Positions 33,345-40,229 of a DNA stretch of 40,229 nt are shown here, in pieces (position 1 is the first letter of the stretch; the number at the start of each line of letters is the position of its first letter). The notes beneath the pieces were generated by a model. It worked only from the letters and a program-made list of their open reading frames with translations. It did no database searches and was not told where the DNA came from. The position numbers and the translations under genes were made by a program. The stretch is taken from contig JAEWZY010000008.1 in the NCBI GenBank assembly GCA_023394955.1, positions 1-40,229 on the forward strand, written 5' to 3'. The DNA comes from Bacillota bacterium. GTDB lineage: Bacteria > Bacillota > UBA4882 > UBA8346.

Positions 33345-34148
33345 TCAATCCTCAAATAGAAAATGATCTAAACCGTAAGTCAAGCCCGGTCTTTCGATCA
33401 CCTTTTTAATGCCCAAGATCACGCCGGGCATAAATGACTCCCGGCTCAAAGAATCATGCCGGATGGTCAAAGTCTGTCCTTCGCCGCCAAAAATTACCTC
33501 TTGGTGGGCAATTAATCCCGGCAGCCTAATACTATGAACTCTAATGCCGCCCATTTCGCCGCCACGGACACCTTTGATTTTTTCTTCCCCAATATCGGGA
33601 TGTCCTGCATTGATCCGGCTTTCCATTATCATTTCCGCGGTCTTGATTGATGTGCCGGAGGGCGCGTCCAATTTCCGGTCATGATGTAATTCGATAATCT
33701 CTACTTCTGAAAAATACTTGGCCGAAATAGCAGCGCAACGCATCATTAACAATGCTCCAATAGCAAAGTTTGGGGCTACCAAAGCATTAACCTTATAATC
33801 ACTGCAAAGAATTTTAATTTCTTGAAGGTCCTCCGTTGAAAATCCGGTAGTTCCTACTACCACATGGACTCCGGCTTTCAGTCCAGTCCTGATGTTCTCC
33901 ATCACCATCGTCGGTGTTGTAAAATCCACCATCACTTCCGGCTTATTCTCGTTAATCGCTTGGGCTAATTCGCTCTTAACGCTGATCCCGGATCTTTCTA
34001 AACCGGCGATTTCCCCAATATCCCTGCCAATATTCACTTTATCTACAGCGGCAACAAGCTTTAGCCCATTATCTTGTGATACCGCTCTAACAACTTCACT
34101 CCCCATCCTACCACAAGCCCCTGAAACTAGAACCTCGATTTGACCCAA
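33345..34148 (-). CDS. dapB: 4-hydroxy-tetrahydrodipicolinate reductase
   Basis: The 267-residue enzyme has the dinucleotide motif SGACGRMGSEVV (9-20), APNFAIGALLM, and the catalytic ELHHDRKLDAPSGTS with His, Lys and substrate-binding residues. It reduces the product of DapA; the same pathway intermediate is drawn off by SpoVFAB for dipicolinate. Start is TTG at 34148, 7 nt after AGGAGTGG. It is the first gene behind the lysine riboswitch (34380-34572), with about 200 nt of leader after the attenuator. dapB is not part of the classic Bacillus spoVF operon, so the cluster is a combined DAP-DPA unit. Confidence 0.95.
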   Translation of the reverse strand: MGQIEVLVSGACGRMGSEVVRAVSQDNGLKLVAAVDKVNIGRDIGEIAGLERSGISVKSELAQAINENKPEVMVDFTTPTMVMENIRTGLKAGVHVVVGTTGFSTEDLQEIKILCSDYKVNALVAPNFAIGALLMMRCAAISAKYFSEVEIIELHHDRKLDAPSGTSIKTAEMIMESRINAGHPDIGEEKIKGVRGGEMGGIRVHSIRLPGLIAHQEVIFGGEGQTLTIRHDSLSRESFMPGVILGIKKVIERPGLTYGLDHFLFED

Positions 34149-34351
34149 CTAAACCACTCCTGTTCTCATCAGCGCGCGTTAAACATTAGACTGAAAAAAT
34201 GTTATTATTGAAGAATATATACTGGCATTGTAAATCTTTCCGCTAACCCAACTCCAAACGTATAAAATAACGTTTCTGGCCTTCAGAACCGCTTGACCTA
34301 AGATCATCGCATAACGCGGGACATTTAACCCGCAACCTATTTAAATAATAA

Positions 34352-34378
34352 CAAAAAAAGGTTGGCTCCAACCAACCT
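34352..34378 (-). terminator. Attenuator terminator of lysine riboswitch
   Basis: On the minus strand AGGTTGG and CCAACCT form a 7-bp stem with a 6-nt loop followed by TTTTTTGTT. It directly follows the riboswitch, as expected for lysine-induced transcription termination. Confidence 0.85.
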
Positions 34379-34379
34379 G

Positions 34380-34572
34380 AATCCTGTCCAGACTCAATAC
34401 GTCGGTGGTAAGCTAGCTCTTCACCCGGTGGGTGACAGTACTAAGACTATTAATCTCAGTACCAGCCGAAAGTTGGCCTGCTCCGACTTCGGCGAATCAT
34501 CCTTTCATTCCGTCTCATTAGCCTGGCCGGCCTCTACGGAGTTACTATTATGATCCGCGCCTCTACTCTACC
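34380..34572 (-). ncRNA. Lysine riboswitch (L box)
   Basis: Read on the minus strand, this leader shows the L-box conserved parts in the right order: TAGAGGCGCGGATC near 34566-34548, AGACGGAATGAAAGGATGA, TTCGCCGAAG (about 34493-34484), GGCTGGTACT, CTGTCACCCACCGGGTGAAG and GAGCTAGC. Self-complementary arms are visible around each, including CACCC/GGGTG (34419-34432). It is followed at once by an intrinsic terminator, so lysine binding should stop transcription before dapB. The family is firmly recognised by its core motifs and pairings; the exact ends are approximate. Confidence 0.92.
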
Positions 34573-34606
34573 CCAAAATGTATGAAGTATTAATATTGAC
34601 CAAATA

Positions 34607-34655
34607 TAAAAAAAGTGAAGTTTATATCGGCGTTTTTATAATCGCGCTTAACTTC
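34607..34655 (-). terminator. Probable intrinsic terminator downstream of ymxH
   Basis: On the minus strand GAAGTT and AACTTC enclose a 27-nt interior with a nested GCG/CGC pairing, followed by ACTTTTTTTATATTT. It separates ymxH from the riboswitch promoter region. Confidence 0.55.
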
Positions 34656-34730
34656 CATATCATTTTCCTATAAATCCATTGTTCTGTCAAGGATTAATTT
34701 TGGCCTGTTAACCGCCGAATATATCCCCAG

Positions 34731-34961
34731 TCACCGTTGGTCTTCGAAGATGACCAGATCATTGCTAATCTTGCGGATTTGCCGCCAGGGAACAGTGCGC
34801 GATTCTTTTTCTCTCCCGCCCCATCCGTGTTTTATAAAGATCAATGCCTCAACCATTCCGGTATCCGTATTTAACAATAGCTCGCTCTTTTGAATCACGC
34901 CCAAACGTTCTCCGGTATTGATTTCGATTACTTCCTTCCCATCAAACTCGCTGGCGCGCAT
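34731..34961 (-). CDS. ymxH: YlmC/YmxH family PRC-barrel sporulation protein
   Basis: The 76-residue protein is a single PRC-barrel domain with the pattern GKEVIEINTGERLGVIQKSELLLNTDTGMVEALIF and VPWRQIRKISNDLVIFE. The YlmC/YmxH family is common in endospore formers; in Bacillus ymxH lies directly upstream of spoVFA. Here it precedes the dapB-spoVF cluster on the same strand, which supports the assignment and orthologous context. The ATG at 34961 follows GGAGGG. Its molecular role is unknown. A terminator-like hairpin follows, so it is likely a separate transcript from the riboswitch-controlled genes. Confidence 0.9.
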   Translation of the reverse strand: MRASEFDGKEVIEINTGERLGVIQKSELLLNTDTGMVEALIFIKHGWGGREKESRTVPWRQIRKISNDLVIFEDQR

Positions 34962-35043
34962 TCTGATCCCTCCGTCTTCGTGGACTCCTGGTAGATGATA
35001 TGTGGCGGCAGGACCCTTTAGAGCTTCGGATCGAAAAAATTAC

Positions 35044-35724
35044 TTAACTAAACAATTCGTTGGTTAAGACGACCTCCGCATAGTGCTCGGCTGGGAAAGA
35101 ACGGTCATATTCCAGATCATCAAAGAAAATTCCCAGTTGCTCACGGAACTTTAGTAACAAAGGAATCGTGATTTGCTTCATTTGCGGATGGGACGCAGCC
35201 GCAGCCCGCAGCCGAAAAAAATGCCGCCATTCCCGGAAATTATAAGTGACCACCACTTCTGTTTTTAAAGAATTAGGCAGAACTGCTCGGGCTTCCTGGG
35301 CAGTGCAACTACTGTCAATTAACTTCAAGTAGCTTTGTTCTGCATTTCGGCAAGCAGTTTCCCATGTTTGATAAACCCCTTTTCCAATAAAAAAGAAGGG
35401 CTCGATCACGGTGATTTCGGAACCGTATTTCCCCTTACTATAATTACAATACCTGGTGGATTCCTGACTATAACTACCAACCCGGTGCCGGACTAATTCA
35501 TGCGAGACACCCCGGTCGGTGATAAACAGTACCGTAATTTTTTCATGTTCAATCACTGATTCATGGCCTCTATTAATCAAGTTCTTTAAAAAATTTGGGT
35601 CGCTAAACGCTCCTGCGCTATCTTCCGACTTATAACAGACTCTGGCGTAACGTTCTAATTTTGTAATAACCGCTTTATCCAGTTGTTGCTCCGGGATTAA
35701 TACTTTTGGCCTTATTATTTGCAT
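35044..35724 (-). CDS. thyX: FAD-dependent thymidylate synthase
   Basis: The 226-residue protein carries the ThyX signature RHRVGSYSQESTRY (79-92), the RHRx7S-type flavin/dUMP motif, and a later conserved VVTYNFREWRHFFRLRA stretch. It makes dTMP from dUMP using methylene-tetrahydrofolate and reduced FAD; dUMP can be supplied by the dCMP deaminase at 7916-8407. The ATG at 35724 lies about 11 nt after GGGG. It lies 82 nt upstream of ymxH on the same strand. This implies the host may lack ThyA, but that cannot be seen from this window. Confidence 0.95.
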   Translation of the reverse strand: MQIIRPKVLIPEQQLDKAVITKLERYARVCYKSEDSAGAFSDPNFLKNLINRGHESVIEHEKITVLFITDRGVSHELVRHRVGSYSQESTRYCNYSKGKYGSEITVIEPFFFIGKGVYQTWETACRNAEQSYLKLIDSSCTAQEARAVLPNSLKTEVVVTYNFREWRHFFRLRAAAASHPQMKQITIPLLLKFREQLGIFFDDLEYDRSFPAEHYAEVVLTNELFS

Positions 35725-35905
35725 TTTTGGTTGTTCCCCTTTTTCATGTTATCGCCGCAAAATTTATCTATTGAATTCTTTTTCTTTCTCAACTTTCCTT
35801 CATTTATATAGAAAATACCAACCTGCCTCTGGCTAGTGACAAAACTATCAAAACCGTAATAAACTAAAGAAAAATGGTGTAATTGGTCTGCCGGGGGTGG
35901 TTCGA

Positions 35906-36832
35906 GTGAAAAGAGCATTGGTCTTAGCGGGTGGTGGCTCCAAGGGGGCTTTCCAAGTCGGAGCGGTTGATTTTTTAGTTGGTGAGCCCGGACTCGATTT
36001 CGATATATACCTAGGAACTAGCGTTGGCGCCTTAAACGCCGGCATTCTTGCTCAATCCCGAAATTACCGCGAGCTCCGCGAACAAACGGAACTTCTTAAA
36101 AAACTTTGGACTGGGATCAAGGGATCACACTCAATTTATCGTAAAAAATTATTCGGGTTGTTCGGTCTGCTTTTTAAAGACTCCCTTTTTAATCCGACTG
36201 GTCTAAACGCAATGATCCGGAAGTGGGTTGATCCGGAACGCCTCTTTACTAATGCCGCCAGACTCTTAAAAATCGCCACCGTCGCTGAGGAAACCGGAGA
36301 GCTTCTTTACGTAGACAATCGTTCGCCCCAATACAAACAAGATTTCTTATCTTATATTATGGCCAGCGCCAGCATTCCCCTGTTCTTTCCAGCGGTGAAA
36401 ATCAACGATAAACACTGGTACGACGGTGGTTTGAGGGATGTTACCCCTTTAGGGGCGGTATTCCGGGAGCGGCCCGATGAAATTGTAGTCATCCTTACCT
36501 TTCCAATTAATGAAAACCTGAATCCGATTTTAGCCGCCACCAAGCATCGAGGGGCATTACGAACCATCTTGCGCGCTTTGGATATAATGTCCAATGAAAT
36601 CAGCGCCAATGATTTACAGCTTGCCAATGCCATCAATCAAAGCTACCATTGTCGACCCGGACAGAGGCGAGTCCCGATTCGAATCATCGCGCCCGAAGCG
36701 CCGCTGAGCGGAAGTAATATGCTGGAGTTCAGGCCGGATTGCATCCGCGAAAACTTAAAACGAGGTTTTCAAGCCGCTCAAAGGCCAATTACTCTCTATG
36801 AAAAACCGTTTATCAAAGCCTATAATCGATAA
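35906..36832 (+). CDS. Patatin-like phospholipase (RssA/YchK type)
   Basis: The 308-residue serine hydrolase has the oxyanion loop GGGSKG (9-14), the nucleophile elbow GTSVG (S39) and the catalytic-dyad Asp in DGG (D173). It has no signal peptide or membrane helix, so it should act inside the cell on membrane phospholipids. I prefer the GTG at 35906, since GGGGGTGG lies 5 nt before it; a GTG at 35897 is inside that site. It faces away from thyX and converges with the kinase gene, the two stops being 16 nt apart. The physiological substrate is unknown. Confidence 0.9.
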   Translation: MKRALVLAGGGSKGAFQVGAVDFLVGEPGLDFDIYLGTSVGALNAGILAQSRNYRELREQTELLKKLWTGIKGSHSIYRKKLFGLFGLLFKDSLFNPTGLNAMIRKWVDPERLFTNAARLLKIATVAEETGELLYVDNRSPQYKQDFLSYIMASASIPLFFPAVKINDKHWYDGGLRDVTPLGAVFRERPDEIVVILTFPINENLNPILAATKHRGALRTILRALDIMSNEISANDLQLANAINQSYHCRPGQRRVPIRIIAPEAPLSGSNMLEFRPDCIRENLKRGFQAAQRPITLYEKPFIKAYNR

Positions 36833-36848
36833 TAAACCCCTATGCTAA

Positions 36849-39308
36849 TCACCAGTGCTCTCTAGGCAGTTCTACTATGAACTTTGATCCTTTTCCAACC
36901 TCACTTAGAATTCTAATTTTTCCAGCATGACGATCCGCAATTTTTTTGCAGATTGCCAGTCCGATTCCGGAACCTTCGTAATCATTACGCCCGTGTAACC
37001 TTTCAAAAACACCGAAGATCCGTTCTTGATACTCTTCACCAATACCGATGCCGTTATCCTCGAAAACAATCTCCACCGACTTACCCTTAAGGACTGCATA
37101 CACCCTAACAATCGGAGTAGTATCCTGGCGGTGAAATTTCAAGGCATTAACCAACAAGTTTTGAAATAACTGCCGCATTTGTATCGGATCCGCGTCAATC
37201 ACCGGTAAATCACCAATTTCAACCCGGGCATTATTCTGCAGAATTCGGGGTTCCAAATCCGACAACACTTCGCGGCCAATCTCAGTCAGTTGGACCTTTT
37301 CAAAGGTTCGGGCTTTAGTAGTAATCCTAGAATATGAAAGTAAGTCGTTAATCAACCCTTGCATCCTACTAGCAGCGCTTTGCATCCGCCCTAAATAATC
37401 CAATACTTGCTCATCAAGGTTTACCGGGCACACTTTTTTAAAGCGATCACCAAAGGCCAGAATTTTTCGGAGTGGTTCCTGAAGGTCATGGGAGACAATA
37501 TAAGCGAATTGCTCCAATTCAGCGTTGGAGCGGGCCAGTTCATCGGCTTTCCTCTTCAAATCCTCCTCGATTTGTTTTTGCTTTTGGAGGATATTAGCGC
37601 CCCGGATGGCGTTGCTGAGCATCGTTTTTAATACGGTATAAGTTGCGCCGTCATCCGGGCCACATTCGAAAATCACGAAGCCGATTTGTTCTTCTTCAAA
37701 ATAAAGCGGTTCAACTACTATCGAATAACGTTTTTCCTCCGGCAGAATGCCTTCCGGCAAGAGCGAGCTTGAGGGGAATCTAATGCCATCCTCAGGGATA
37801 TCAATTAGACCATCTTGGTTAAAAGCCCAAATTAATCGAGACCATCCGATAGGTTCTTCGGGTTTTTCATATAACGAGAGATAACAAGCAGGAATACCCA
37901 GGCGAGGTAGGCCTCTAAACATTACATTTTTAATCTCATCCAGGTTAAAGGTAGTGATTAGTGAGGCCCCAATCTCTTGTAATATGTCAAATTTAAATTT
38001 AGTTTGAAATCCTTTTTCTACCAGTTTTTGCTGGCTTATTTCATTGATAATTATTCGGGATTGGTGTAAAACCCTATTTACCCTACTGATGATATGGTAA
38101 TTACCGGAATCAACAGTGATGCTGTTCTGCATTTCTGTGAGGATATTCTGCCAATGGATATAATGCTCTTCACCGAAAATAATATCGATTTGTCCCATCA
38201 ATTGACTTATAGTTTTAATAAACCTCCCGCCACCGCCATTATTTTCGAGTTCAAAACTAAATCCTTTCACCAGTTCTTCCGCCCACTTAACCGCTTTTTG
38301 GGACTCTACTCCGGACTTAATCAGTTCCCCGATGATAGTATCCTTTAATGCTTTTTGTTTTGAAAAAGATTGTCGATCCGTATCCGGACTTTCTATTAGG
38401 TTTTGTTCCAACGCTTGCGAGTAACAGCCGCATGATTGACGGACAATTAACTTCGCCGGTATCAGAGTTTCCTCGGGAACGGGATTGCCGTTTAACATAT
38501 CTACTACAATCTCAACCGTTCTCCTGCCTAGCTCCTGAAAATTGCAACAAGCTACGGTAAGCGGGGGAGTAATTATTCTGGACTCATCCGAGTCATCAAA
38601 TCCGGCAACCGCAAGGTCCTCCGGAACCTTGCTTCCCCTTTCTTCCAGAAGTTCAATCGCCTTAAGCATCATCGTAGAATTGGCGGCAATAATAGCCTTA
38701 AAATCAATCCCCGGTTTTAATTTTCTATTATCAAGTAACTCTTTAATAGCCTTAGTTCCTTCCGACCAGTTAACTGGGGTGCTCACCAACATTAAGTCCA
38801 GTGGTAAACCTAGTTCGGACGAGACCTCTTGATAGGCTTGATATCTTTTTTCAGCAGCCGTATTATTTTCGGGCCCTCTAAGAAATGCTATTCGCCTGAT
38901 ATTATGTATTTGCGTTAAGTGAATAATAAGATCGCGGATCCCTTGATAATCGAATTGTTTAACCGTTGGAATGCCACTATATCCTCCCTCCCCGAAAACG
39001 ATGGGAATTGGCCGATATTGCTTTATAAAAGCTTCTATTTCTTCTTGATAGGCATACATCCCAAGGGTTAAAGGCCAGATAATTAAGGCGTCGATTTTAT
39101 CCCGATCCACCATTTTATATAAAACATTACCCTGACTTTCGTAACCGTTGGAACAATTAAGCATTCCGCCAATATAGGTAATGAGATTGACATCTAAATC
39201 TTGGGCCGCTTTGAGAGAGCCATCCCAGCGGTTTATATTGGTCCGCCAAAAAGAACGGAAAAACAAGCCGATTGTAGGACGCTTTTTGGATAAAACCATA
39301 TTTTCCAT
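36849..39308 (-). CDS. Histidine kinase with LacI-type ligand-binding sensor domain
   Basis: The 819-residue protein begins directly with a type-1 periplasmic-binding/LacI sensor domain (about 10-295; TIGLFF, IDALIIWP, RIAFLRGPENN, AVAGFDDSDESRIITPPLTV) with no helix-turn-helix and no signal peptide or membrane segment, so it is cytoplasmic. A helical region (330-430) and a GAF-like segment (about 440-570) follow. The end is HisKA with YIVSHDLQEPLRKI (H607), N-box near N717-N721, DNGIG (751-755) and GSGIGLAI (779-786). The HisKA form is the phytochrome/Cph1 type. A response regulator of Rcp1 type is encoded 34 nt upstream. The ligand, possibly a sugar or nucleoside, is unknown. The ATG at 39308 has AGGTG upstream. 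Confidence 0.88.
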   Translation of the reverse strand: MENMVLSKKRPTIGLFFRSFWRTNINRWDGSLKAAQDLDVNLITYIGGMLNCSNGYESQGNVLYKMVDRDKIDALIIWPLTLGMYAYQEEIEAFIKQYRPIPIVFGEGGYSGIPTVKQFDYQGIRDLIIHLTQIHNIRRIAFLRGPENNTAAEKRYQAYQEVSSELGLPLDLMLVSTPVNWSEGTKAIKELLDNRKLKPGIDFKAIIAANSTMMLKAIELLEERGSKVPEDLAVAGFDDSDESRIITPPLTVACCNFQELGRRTVEIVVDMLNGNPVPEETLIPAKLIVRQSCGCYSQALEQNLIESPDTDRQSFSKQKALKDTIIGELIKSGVESQKAVKWAEELVKGFSFELENNGGGGRFIKTISQLMGQIDIIFGEEHYIHWQNILTEMQNSITVDSGNYHIISRVNRVLHQSRIIINEISQQKLVEKGFQTKFKFDILQEIGASLITTFNLDEIKNVMFRGLPRLGIPACYLSLYEKPEEPIGWSRLIWAFNQDGLIDIPEDGIRFPSSSLLPEGILPEEKRYSIVVEPLYFEEEQIGFVIFECGPDDGATYTVLKTMLSNAIRGANILQKQKQIEEDLKRKADELARSNAELEQFAYIVSHDLQEPLRKILAFGDRFKKVCPVNLDEQVLDYLGRMQSAASRMQGLINDLLSYSRITTKARTFEKVQLTEIGREVLSDLEPRILQNNARVEIGDLPVIDADPIQMRQLFQNLLVNALKFHRQDTTPIVRVYAVLKGKSVEIVFEDNGIGIGEEYQERIFGVFERLHGRNDYEGSGIGLAICKKIADRHAGKIRILSEVGKGSKFIVELPREHW

Positions 39309-39342
39309 TTAACGGTCACCTGATTCTATCTTTAATTATGAG

Positions 39343-39792
39343 TCATCTATGGGGAAGCTCGACAATTTCAAACCAATACTTGGTTAATGTTTGGATTACT
39401 TCAGTGAAGGCTTGAAAACTAACGGGTTTACTGATAAAGGAGTTGACTCCGAGACTATAGGTGCGGATGATATCCTCCTCAGCTTTGGAAGTTGTAAAGA
39501 TTACTACCGGGATTTGGCGCAATTCTTGATCGGCTTTAATTTCTTGCAAAGCTTCAATCCCACTTTTTCGGGGCATATTTAAATCTAATAAAATCAAACC
39601 CGGCAATGGTTCTCCCTTCAAGTCCACATATTGGCTCTTTCGTTGGAGATAATCGATGAGCTCCACGCCGTCTTCTACAAAATGAAGGGGGTTGCCCAAC
39701 CTTGCTTCTTCCAGGGATTCCTTAATCAATAACCGATCATCCGGATCATCATCAGCGATTAAAATAGTAATAGTTTTCGTATTCCTGCCCAT
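39343..39792 (-). CDS. Rcp1-like single-domain response regulator
   Basis: The 149-residue protein is a receiver domain only, with the acidic triad D14/D15/D16 region, phosphoacceptor D70 (LILLDLNMP), VVIFTTSKAEEDI and the switch lysine in SFISKPVSF. The extended loop before the phosphoacceptor (EDGVELIDYLQRKSQYVDLKGEPLP) is typical of Rcp1/CheY relatives that serve phytochrome-type kinases. It is encoded upstream of the LacI-sensor kinase, 34 nt away, and the two form a two-component pair. The ATG at 39792 follows GGGGAC. With no output domain it must act through protein contact. Confidence 0.9.
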   Translation of the reverse strand: MGRNTKTITILIADDDPDDRLLIKESLEEARLGNPLHFVEDGVELIDYLQRKSQYVDLKGEPLPGLILLDLNMPRKSGIEALQEIKADQELRQIPVVIFTTSKAEEDIIRTYSLGVNSFISKPVSFQAFTEVIQTLTKYWFEIVELPHR

Positions 39793-39945
39793 AAATTATG
39801 TCCCCTTTAATCTTAGGTTATCTTAACATCCTTTTAGAACTAGCAAACCTGATATCGATATCGGTAAATATTAGACCGGGCTTTACTTTCAAGATGCGCT
39901 AATCATGTTGACGCTTCATAAAAATGAGGGACTAGCATGTTGTAG

Positions 39946-40229
39946 CTAACGTTTCCAAAAACTCCGCGAAAACATGACCAGAATAGTAAAAATCTCCAAC
40001 CTCCCCGCTAGCATTAAGAAACTCATGGTCCATTTAGCCACCGGGTTCAAAAAACTGTAATTACTTAACGGCCCAACTCTGGCAAGGCCGGGACCAATAT
40101 TGCTTAATGCAGCCACGGAAGCACTGAATGCGGAGACCAAATCCAAACCGGTTGCAGCAAGCACCATTCCTCCCAAAACAAATAATAAAATATAGATAAA
40201 AAAGAAAGCCAATATTTCATGAACAACCG
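39946..40229 (-). CDS. trkH: TrkH-family potassium uptake protein (partial, 3' part)
   Basis: The visible C-terminal 94 residues continue to the window edge without a start. They match TrkH/KtrB: SAFSASVAALSNIGPGLARVGPLSNY includes the fourth pore-loop with NIGPGL and the final helices MSFLMLAGRLEIFTILVMFSRSFWKR. This subunit conducts potassium through the inner membrane with a TrkA-type regulator. The frame is open through the right edge (VVHEILAFFFIYILL), confirming it is cut by the window and not by mutation. Confidence 0.92.
   Translation of the reverse strand, partial: VVHEILAFFFIYILLFVLGGMVLAATGLDLVSAFSASVAALSNIGPGLARVGPLSNYSFLNPVAKWTMSFLMLAGRLEIFTILVMFSRSFWKR

Noticed and set aside
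34149..34351. Second structured RNA between the attenuator and dapB
   Set aside because: A small GCGGG/CCCGC hairpin is present at 34316-34333, but nothing matches a known riboswitch or T-box, and the 12-nt match TCGCATAACGCG to 20446-20457 is too short to build on.
1..40229. CRISPR arrays, rRNA, tRNA or complete insertion sequences
   Set aside because: Scanning both strands by eye showed no regularly spaced repeats, no transposase and no tRNA-like cloverleaf with a CCA or TTC arm; a tRNA search program would settle this.

Overview
The window looks like chromosome from a spore-forming, probably diderm member of the Bacillota. Sporulation or spore-associated genes (spoVFA, spoVFB, ymxH, a ylxY-type deacetylase) and Firmicutes-type cell-shape genes (mreB/mbl, sbp with a DUF881 protein) lie on the same contig as an lpxB-like glycosyltransferase, the enzyme family of outer-membrane lipid A. 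Shine-Dalgarno sites are strong and TTG or GTG starts are frequent. I could not run a taxonomic search, so lineage is inferred from gene content.

Layout. Most genes are on the minus strand. At 1-3110 a DUF2993/LmeA-like membrane protein, lpxB and a ylxY-like deacetylase form an envelope group. At about 3200-6660 an island interrupts it: a tetR gene with a perfect 15-bp inverted repeat over its promoter, then three tightly coupled ABC-2 export genes resembling fluoroquinolone exporters, flanked by palindromes, an oriT-like inverted repeat and an abortive reading frame. At 6706-9584 come isocitrate dehydrogenase (icd), dCMP deaminase and a GT4 glycosyltransferase. At 10049-15656 are sbp, a DUF881 gene, mreB/mbl, an unknown gene, rluB, phoR and phoP.

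At 15744-21175 is a carbohydrate-flavoured block (uxaC, a Gfo/Idh/MocA oxidoreductase, a threonine aldolase, an unknown ORF and a rhamnogalacturonan acetylesterase-like SGNH hydrolase). At 21269-27781 are a DUF2971 protein with a tiny membrane protein upstream, two MFS exporters and the RNA polymerase recycling factor HelD. At 28005-34148 lies the diaminopimelate/dipicolinate cluster, transcribed dapB, spoVFA, spoVFB, lysC (dapG), dapA, ahcY. It is preceded by a well-formed lysine riboswitch with an intrinsic terminator, which ties cell-wall and spore DPA precursor supply to lysine. ymxH and thyX lie just upstream.

At 35906-40229 are a patatin-like phospholipase, an unusual histidine kinase whose sensor is a LacI/periplasmic-binding-type domain, its Rcp1-like response regulator, and the 3' part of trkH.

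Most genes are ordinary housekeeping genes. The least ordinary items are the LacI-sensor kinase/Rcp1 pair, the acquired exporter island, and the riboswitch-controlled DPA cluster. No tRNA, rRNA, CRISPR array or complete insertion sequence was seen.
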